Source: Oscillospiraceae bacterium (GTDB lineage: Bacteria > Bacillota > Clostridia > Oscillospirales > Oscillospiraceae). Taken from it: 35,272 nucleotides of DNA. The position numbers and the translations under genes are program-made. Under the pieces are notes generated by a model. The model was not told the origin of the DNA. It was given only the letters and a program-made list of their open reading frames with translations, and searched no databases. The DNA lies in assembly GCA_902761635.1 (NCBI GenBank), contig CACWLG010000020.1, positions 1-35,272 on the forward strand, in the 5' to 3' direction. Shown here one piece after another: positions 29,982 to 35,272 of this stretch (the first letter of the stretch is position 1; each line of letters starts with the position of its first letter).

Positions 29982-31652
29982 ATGGTTACAGGCGAACTGA
30001 AAAGCAGAATCGACAGCCTTTGGGAAATCTTCTGGACAGGCGGTTTGACCAATCCCCTGGATGTGATCGAGCAGATGACCTATCTGATGTTTATACACGA
30101 TCTGGACGACGCGGACAATCTCCGCGCCCGCGAGTCCGCGATGCTGGGCCTGTCGTATGAGAGCATCTTTGCCAAAGAGGTGCGGATCGGTGAGCGCACG
30201 GTTGACGGCAGCCAGCTCAAGTGGAGCGTGTTCCATGACTTCCCTGCCGGCAAGATGTACAGCACCGTGCAGGAGTGGGTCTTCCCTTTTATCAAGAACC
30301 TGCACGGCGACAAGGAGAGCGCCTATTCCAAATACATGGGCGACGCCATTTTCAAGATCCCCACGCCCCTGATGCTGGACAAGATCGTCACCGCCATGGA
30401 CGGTATCTATGAACAGATGGCCCAGCTCAAAGCCGCCGACACCCGCGGCGATGTGTACGAATACCTGCTCTCCAAGATCGCCACGGCGGGCGTCAACGGC
30501 CAGTTCCGCACGCCGCGACACATCATCCGCATGATGGTGGAGCTGATGGAGCCGAAGGCGGACGATATCGTCTGCGATCCGGCCTGCGGCACCTCGGGCT
30601 TCCTCGTGGCGGTCAGCGACTATCTCAAGGAAAACCGCAAGCAGGAGGTTTTCTTCAACCGTCAGAACAAAGACCACTATATGAACCACATGTTCCACGG
30701 CTACGACATGGACCGCACCATGGACCGCACCATGCTGCGCATCGGGGCCATGAACATGATGACCCACGGGGTGGACAACCCCTTTATCGAGTACCGCGAC
30801 AGCCTCTCCGACCAGAACCCGGACCGGGAGAAGTACAGCCTCATCCTGGCCAATCCCCCCTTTAAGGGAAGCCTGGACGCGGATATCGTGTCCACAGATC
30901 TCTTGAAGGTCTGCAAGACCAAGAAGACGGAGCTGCTGTTTCTCGCGCTGTTCCTGCGGATGCTCAAGGTCGGCGGCCGCTGCGCCTGCATCGTGCCGGA
31001 CGGCGTGCTTTTCGGCTCCTCCACTGCGCACAAGGCCATCCGCAAGGAGCTCATTGATGGCAATCGGCTTGAAGCCGTGATCTCCATGCCCTCGGGCGTG
31101 TTCAAGCCCTACGCGGGCGTGTCCACCGCCATCCTGATCTTCACCAAGACCGGCCACGGCGGCACGGATAAGGTCTGGTTCTACGACATGAAGGCCGACG
31201 GCTTCTCTCTTGATGACAAGCGCAGCGAGACCAAGGAGAACGACATCCCGGATATTATTGCGCGGTTTAGAACCCTCTCAGTCACGGCTGCAAGCAGCCG
31301 CGACAGCTCCCCCAAAGGGGGAGCCAAGGAGCCCTCTCAGTCAGCTTCGCTGACAGCTCCCTCAGAGAGGGAGCCAAGTCTTGCCTCCCCCTCTGGGGGA
31401 GGTGCCCCAGTGCGCACATCTGGGGCGGAGAGGGCCTTCGACGAAGCTGCCCGCACCCGCACGGAGCAGAGCTTCTTTGTGCCAAAGGACGAGATCGTGG
31501 CAAACGACTATGACCTCTCCATCAACAAGTACAAGCAGACGGAATACAAGCCCGTAGAGTATCCGCCCACCAGCGAGATCCTTGCAAACATCAAGACGCT
31601 GGAGGCGGAGATCGGCAAGGAACTGGCCGAATTGGAGGAGATGCTGAAATGA
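29982..31652 (+). CDS. hsdM: Type I restriction-modification DNA methyltransferase subunit (HsdM)
   Basis: 556 residues. An N-terminal helical HsdM domain (about 1-150) precedes the N6-adenine methyltransferase domain: SAM-binding motif I D-P-A-C-G-T-S-G-F (199-207) and catalytic N-P-P-F (291-294). AAAGGAG precedes the start. Two oddities are visible. The segment MDRTMDRTM (nucleotides 30708-30731) is a 12-bp tandem duplication giving four extra residues. About residues 431-485 (nucleotides 31273-31434) are a hairpin-repeat insertion that stays in frame between ARFRTL and RTRTEQSFFV, in the linker before the C-terminal helical region. With HsdS it should form the M2S methylase; hsdR is not in the window. 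Confidence 0.95.
   Translation: MVTGELKSRIDSLWEIFWTGGLTNPLDVIEQMTYLMFIHDLDDADNLRARESAMLGLSYESIFAKEVRIGERTVDGSQLKWSVFHDFPAGKMYSTVQEWVFPFIKNLHGDKESAYSKYMGDAIFKIPTPLMLDKIVTAMDGIYEQMAQLKAADTRGDVYEYLLSKIATAGVNGQFRTPRHIIRMMVELMEPKADDIVCDPACGTSGFLVAVSDYLKENRKQEVFFNRQNKDHYMNHMFHGYDMDRTMDRTMLRIGAMNMMTHGVDNPFIEYRDSLSDQNPDREKYSLILANPPFKGSLDADIVSTDLLKVCKTKKTELLFLALFLRMLKVGGRCACIVPDGVLFGSSTAHKAIRKELIDGNRLEAVISMPSGVFKPYAGVSTAILIFTKTGHGGTDKVWFYDMKADGFSLDDKRSETKENDIPDIIARFRTLSVTAASSRDSSPKGGAKEPSQSASLTAPSEREPSLASPSGGGAPVRTSGAERAFDEAARTRTEQSFFVPKDEIVANDYDLSINKYKQTEYKPVEYPPTSEILANIKTLEAEIGKELAELEEMLK
31273..31434. repeat. Hairpin repeat element inserted in frame in hsdM
   Basis: Three related modules: CCCTCTCAGTC...GGGGGAGCCAAG (31273-31328), CCCTCTCAGTC...GAGGGAGCCAAG (31332-31378), and a more diverged unit with CCTCCCCCT/GGGGGAGG (31381-31434). 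The outer ends are inverted (CCCTCTC and GAGAGGG). Such repeats are usually intergenic in Faecalibacterium and relatives (from memory). Confidence 0.8.
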
Positions 31653-32821
31653 GCATTCAGATCAATAACAACGTGCTTTCCAAGGGCTGGAAGCGCTTTA
31701 CGATCATGCATAAAGATCGCAAAGTTGCCTCTGTCCGTGAGGACGGCACCTGCACTATCTACAGTCAAAGATTCATGCCTTATAACCTCTATCTGGAAAC
31801 AACAGAAGCGAACGATCTGGACACGCGCCTGAACAATCGGGAAAACTTCTATCATTGGTGCGCTTCCCGCATTCTGACCTTGGATAGAAAATATGCAAAA
31901 GAGATCCTCAACAGCATTGGTGCAAAGCAAGCTGTCACCGACAAAGAACGTGCCAAGATTGCTATTTCCTACCACGGCTTGAGTTTGACAGATGTGTACT
32001 GGATCAAGCTGGATCACGAGAAAGTGTTCTTCTCAGATCTTAGCCTTTTCCGGCATTCGCTGTCCGGGGCTTTTGCCGATGTCAGCCTAAGCGGCAAATC
32101 CCTCACGGTTCAGAACACGGAACTTCTGGCACCAAACGATGCCGCGGGAGATATCGGCACACAGGGCGTTGCCCCAAAGGCTTGGATTCGGAAAGACGAC
32201 ACCTTTTACCTCTTGAAGGACGGCGAAGAGAGAGACGTAAAAGCTGAGCTTCTCACTTCAAAGATCGCTCGTTGCTTCGATGTCGAAAGTGTCGCCTATG
32301 AGCCGGATACTTTTGAAGGAAAGGCGGTTTCCCGGAGCCGCATCATCACGTCTGAGGAGAAGAGTTTGGTCTCTGCGGAAGCGGTGGATGTGTACTGTGT
32401 CAACCATGGGCTGGATCGGGATACCTTTGTGCTGAAAAAAGACGCCTACGCCTACCACATGATGAACCTGATTGACTACCTGGTAGGCAACACCGACCGG
32501 CATTGGGGCAACTGGGGCTTTCTGGTCGACAATGACACCAACAAGTTGGAAAAACTTTATCCTTTAATGGATTTTAACAAGTCCTTCCTGGCCTATGATA
32601 CGATCGACGGCAGCCGCTGCCAGACAAGCAGCCGGAAGCTCTCCCAGCGTGAGGCGGCCATTGAGGCTGTCCGCGCTGTGGGACTGAATCAGATCGCGGA
32701 GGTTGAGCGGGAGTGGTTTGAGGACGCGGAGATGTGGGAGATGTTCCGCAACCGTCTGAGTTTAGTAATGGATGTCTGTAAAGGAGACCGAAAAAGAAAA
32801 GGAAAGTGCTTGAATATATAG
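31649..32821 (+). CDS. HipA-like protein kinase inside the type I RM operon
   Basis: 390 residues. The ATG overlaps the hsdM stop (ATGA), with GGAGGAG upstream, so translation is coupled to hsdM. The kinase-type C-terminal half has L-V-G-N-T-D-R-H-W-G-N-W-G (catalytic Asp283, Asn288) and the metal-binding L-M-D-F-N-K-S (Asp308), as in HipA/CtkA-like kinases. A Lys in QGVAPKAWIRK (about 172-182) may lie in the nucleotide pocket. The N-terminal half (about 1-150) does not resemble HipA and I do not recognise it. HipA kinases phosphorylate targets such as glutamyl-tRNA synthetase; the target here is unknown. No HipB-like antitoxin is visible beside it. Its place between hsdM and hsdS suggests a regulatory or back-up defence role (inference). 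Confidence 0.82.
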   Translation: MSIQINNNVLSKGWKRFTIMHKDRKVASVREDGTCTIYSQRFMPYNLYLETTEANDLDTRLNNRENFYHWCASRILTLDRKYAKEILNSIGAKQAVTDKERAKIAISYHGLSLTDVYWIKLDHEKVFFSDLSLFRHSLSGAFADVSLSGKSLTVQNTELLAPNDAAGDIGTQGVAPKAWIRKDDTFYLLKDGEERDVKAELLTSKIARCFDVESVAYEPDTFEGKAVSRSRIITSEEKSLVSAEAVDVYCVNHGLDRDTFVLKKDAYAYHMMNLIDYLVGNTDRHWGNWGFLVDNDTNKLEKLYPLMDFNKSFLAYDTIDGSRCQTSSRKLSQREAAIEAVRAVGLNQIAEVEREWFEDAEMWEMFRNRLSLVMDVCKGDRKRKGKCLNI

Positions 32822-32945
32822 AAGCCTGCCTCTTTCTCCCGATAATAAATGCAGCAATTATTACTCCGTAACAGGAAAGCTTTTTCCAAAGAATGAGATT
32901 GACAGTTGACAAGGAGAACAAATTGATATTTATGGGGGTGATGGG

Positions 32946-34043
32946 ATGAGAATAGAAGAACTATGCACATATGCACCAAAATCCGGAATAAAAGCGGGAG
33001 ACGCCACGCAAGATGGAGATTATATGTTCTTCACATCTAGCGAAGACGAAAGTAAGCGATTCTCCGATTATCAGTTTGACGGTGAGGGCATCATCATGGG
33101 AACAGGTGGAAATGCCACACTGCATTATTATAGTGGGAAATATGCAGTTTCAACTGACTGTGTTGTACTGCTTCCGGATGGTCGAGTAAAATGCAAATAT
33201 CTGTATTATTTCTTCTTGGCAAATATGCCGCTACTTGAAGCTGGCTTCAAGGGCGCTGGACTAAAACATACTAACAAAAAATACATAGGCAATATTGAGC
33301 TCGAAGAAATCCCACCGCAGCATGAACAGGACAATATAATTAATGTGCTTGATAGAATTGACAGAATTATTCAGCGAAGAAATCGTGAGCTAGCCGCATT
33401 TGCCGACCTGATCAAAGCCCGATTTGTCGAGATGTTTGGAGATCCGGATACTAACCCAATGGGATGGACAGAACGTCCCCTCTCAGAAATGCTTAATGTT
33501 TTGGGTGGATATGCATTCAAAAGCGAAGGTTTTAGTGAAGTGGATGGCATACCAGTTCTAAGGATTGGTAATATCAATGCGGGGTTCTTTAAGCCTGTAA
33601 ATATGGTGTTCTGGGAAGAAGATGAAATCTTGGAACGATATATCATGTATCCTGGTGATCTCGTAATGTCTTTAACGGGCACGGTTGGTAAAGATGATTA
33701 CGGTAACGTGTGCATTCTTGGAAATGATTATGATAGGTATTACCTTAATCAGCGCAATGCAAAACTTGAGTTGAAAGAAGGCTTGGATAAATATTTTCTG
33801 TCTCAACTGCTTAGATTTGAGAAAATAAAAAAGAGACTTACTGGGATAAGCCGGGGAGTTCGACAAGCAAATATCTCGAACAAGGATATTCTTAACTTGA
33901 AAATTCCTGTTCCACCTATTGAGCTTCAACAGCAATTCGCTTCTTTCGTCGCGCAAATCGTCAAATCCAAAGCTGCCATACAAAAGTCCCTTGACGAAAC
34001 ACAGCTTTTGTTTGACAGCTTGATGCAGAAATACTTTGGGTGA
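32946..34043 (+). CDS. hsdS: Type I restriction-modification specificity subunit (HsdS)
   Basis: 365 residues with two target-recognition domains (about 1-115 and 165-320) and two helical conserved regions. The central one includes IPPQHEQDNIINVLDRID and KARFVEMFGDPDTNPMGW. The C-terminal one includes IPVPPIELQQQFASFVAQI and ends LLFDSLMQKYFG. The second recognition domain shows RIGNIN and GDLVMSLTGTVG, typical of HsdS. The first domain is on the short side. GGGGTG precedes the ATG. The gap of 124 bp after the kinase gene holds two overlapping TTGACA hexamers (32902-32915 region), so a weak internal promoter is possible. Base composition is clearly more AT-rich than in hsdM, suggesting exchange of the specificity gene. 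Confidence 0.93.
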   Translation: MRIEELCTYAPKSGIKAGDATQDGDYMFFTSSEDESKRFSDYQFDGEGIIMGTGGNATLHYYSGKYAVSTDCVVLLPDGRVKCKYLYYFFLANMPLLEAGFKGAGLKHTNKKYIGNIELEEIPPQHEQDNIINVLDRIDRIIQRRNRELAAFADLIKARFVEMFGDPDTNPMGWTERPLSEMLNVLGGYAFKSEGFSEVDGIPVLRIGNINAGFFKPVNMVFWEEDEILERYIMYPGDLVMSLTGTVGKDDYGNVCILGNDYDRYYLNQRNAKLELKEGLDKYFLSQLLRFEKIKKRLTGISRGVRQANISNKDILNLKIPVPPIELQQQFASFVAQIVKSKAAIQKSLDETQLLFDSLMQKYFG

Positions 34044-34053
34044 GGTGAAAGAA

Positions 34054-35214
34054 GTGGACATTGCTAAGTTATATGAACAAAAGAATTACCCTGCTGTACT
34101 TGATCAATACTTAGAGAAAGCATTGACCCAATCATATAAGGGGAACAAGAAAGACATAAACCAGCGAATTGATGAATTAGTCAAAACAACATATGCCTGT
34201 TTCCAATGCTGTGCGTATAAAGAGCTTCTTGAACTGCTCGAGATTATAAGAACGATCTCCTTTGTTACGTGGAATGGACATGAGGCGGATTTTCTGTTCT
34301 TTGAATTTGAGGCGCTTCTCTACTATTTGTTTAATTCCGTAGAATATGTGGGAGATGCGTCAATAGTTCAGGATCGAATTGAAACCCTGATTCCTAAAAT
34401 GCTGGAGGCTTTTTCTGAAGCAGGAATTGAGATAAATGAAAGGACACAGGAAAAAATAGCGGCATATAACGAATACAAGACTGGCATCATGCCGTATTAT
34501 ATTATTTCCTTTCTTTACCCATATTCGCCTCCATTTGGAGAGGGAGAATTAAACCTTGAGAGGTGCGGTCCTGTATCTTTTTTGAAAATTAAAGAAGAAA
34601 AACTCGGGCAAGATAGTTTTACACAATTTACCTTTAAGGTTAATGGCTATACAAATGCAGATGTTCTGTGGAGCGGACACTCTTGGAAGACACAAGAGCG
34701 GCTTCCTGTCGTGAAAAAGGTGTTGCCGCTACTAAATCTTATCCTCTTACGATCCCTCCAAGCAATGCCGAACAGGTTTATTCCTCTATACAATGTTGAG
34801 CAAATCAGTAGTGTTACGATATCCACTTATAGGAATGATGGGACACCCATCCATGTGACAGTATCAGGTTCTTTATTTGATGCACATTGGACGGGTGGAA
34901 ATATACCGGTTTGCAAATTCTCGGCTGAGGATTTTATCGCTTTAGGCAAAGACATTGATAATCACTATCAGTGCAGTGATTTTTTCATTCAATTCCATCA
35001 AGCAAAGAACAGTATGAACGCCGGCCTATATGTCGAGAGCTTCATGTTATTCAGCATAGCTGCGGAATCGATGTTCTATTATTGGTGCGGAGAAGTTGCT
35101 AACTGTGCGGGAAAAGCGCAAGAGTATTCTGACTTTTCCAACACGAAAACAAGCAGCTGTGATAAGTGCCCACTTTACATAGGGTTTACTGAAAAACGTG
35201 AACGAAGCGGTTGA
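34054..35214 (+). CDS. Protein of unknown function downstream of hsdS
   Basis: 386 residues from the GTG at 34054, which has GAGGTGA 5 bases upstream; an upstream TTG at 34036 would overlap hsdS and lacks a site. I do not recognise the family. The N-terminal third is helical. The middle has beta-rich sequence. The C-terminal part (about 320-370) has a helical stretch AKNSMNAGLYVESFMLFSIAAESMFYYWC followed by a paired-cysteine motif (C-D-K-C), reminiscent of HEPN-like or Apea-type proteins, but weakly so. The stop at 35212 comes abruptly after the CxxC motif; an adjacent frame stays open from about 35187 to the window end, so a frameshift or a truncated tail is possible. AT-rich like hsdS and probably in the same operon. 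Confidence 0.6.
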   Translation: MDIAKLYEQKNYPAVLDQYLEKALTQSYKGNKKDINQRIDELVKTTYACFQCCAYKELLELLEIIRTISFVTWNGHEADFLFFEFEALLYYLFNSVEYVGDASIVQDRIETLIPKMLEAFSEAGIEINERTQEKIAAYNEYKTGIMPYYIISFLYPYSPPFGEGELNLERCGPVSFLKIKEEKLGQDSFTQFTFKVNGYTNADVLWSGHSWKTQERLPVVKKVLPLLNLILLRSLQAMPNRFIPLYNVEQISSVTISTYRNDGTPIHVTVSGSLFDAHWTGGNIPVCKFSAEDFIALGKDIDNHYQCSDFFIQFHQAKNSMNAGLYVESFMLFSIAAESMFYYWCGEVANCAGKAQEYSDFSNTKTSSCDKCPLYIGFTEKRERSG

Positions 35215-35272
35215 AGGCAAAGAAGCGCAAGAGCCAGAGCGCCAGGCGATGAGCGACGTTCATGGCTATGAT

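Noticed and set aside
34036-34053. TTG start of the gene after hsdS
   Set aside because: It would overlap the hsdS end without a ribosome binding site, whereas the GTG at 34054 has GAGGTGA at good spacing.
1-35272. CRISPR array
   Set aside because: No series of regularly spaced identical repeats was seen; the repeats found are hairpin elements, short tandem duplications or paralogous genes.

Overview
The window looks like a GC-rich (my estimate, roughly 60%) chromosome segment from an anaerobic gut Firmicute, probably in the Oscillospirales. This is inferred from the Clostridia-type AGGAGG ribosome binding sites, the DUF5684/DUF4428-type small proteins, a TnpV gene, and the 'GTAGGGGC' and 'CCCTCTCAGTC' hairpin repeats typical of that group. 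No 16S or marker gene is present, so the taxonomy is inference.

Region 1 (1-25,943, every gene on the minus strand) is an array of secreted hydrolases with its own regulators. It holds seven paralogous signal-peptide-bearing S41/tricorn-like proteins (starts at 23,611, 21,831, 16,577, 12,246, 10,496, 6,056 and 4,093). It also holds one M13 (neprilysin-type) metallopeptidase and one S15 (X-Pro dipeptidyl-peptidase-type) serine hydrolase. Five of these nine, from three unrelated folds, share nearly the same ribosome-binding-site/signal-peptide start. Between them sit a membrane GDPD phosphodiesterase, a DUF4428 zinc-ribbon protein, a small membrane protein, and, running off the left edge, a double-sensor membrane receptor broken by an exact 17-bp tandem duplication. 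The regulators are a LytS-type histidine kinase overlapping a response regulator by 4 bp (24,549-24,552), plus a second, orphan copy of that regulator (19,044-19,841). Both regulators have a SARP/OmpR-like winged-helix output. The same 20-bp direct-repeat site (TTTGAG, 11-bp period) lies exactly 12 bp upstream of a -10 box before three transcription units: the S41 pair at 23.6 kb, the orphan regulator, and the S15-led run. I read this as a candidate two-component regulon for extracellular peptide or protein use. The site and its spacing are seen in the sequence; which protein binds it is inferred.

Region 2 (about 26,195-26,582) is a junction. The 3' half of a tRNA-Leu(CAG) gene, still followed by its terminator, ends at the anticodon loop and marks the attachment site of an integrated element that extends to the right. 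Short direct repeats beside it resemble integrase-binding sites.

Region 3 (26,583-35,272, plus strand) is accessory cargo: TnpV, an AAA_14/DUF4143 ATPase, a long intergenic region with a terminator and a perfect 11-bp-arm palindrome, then a Fic protein, HsdM, a HipA-like kinase overlapping hsdM, HsdS, and a protein of unknown function. hsdR is not in the window. hsdM carries an in-frame hairpin-repeat insertion and a 12-bp tandem duplication. hsdS and the last gene are visibly more AT-rich than hsdM, which suggests a different origin.
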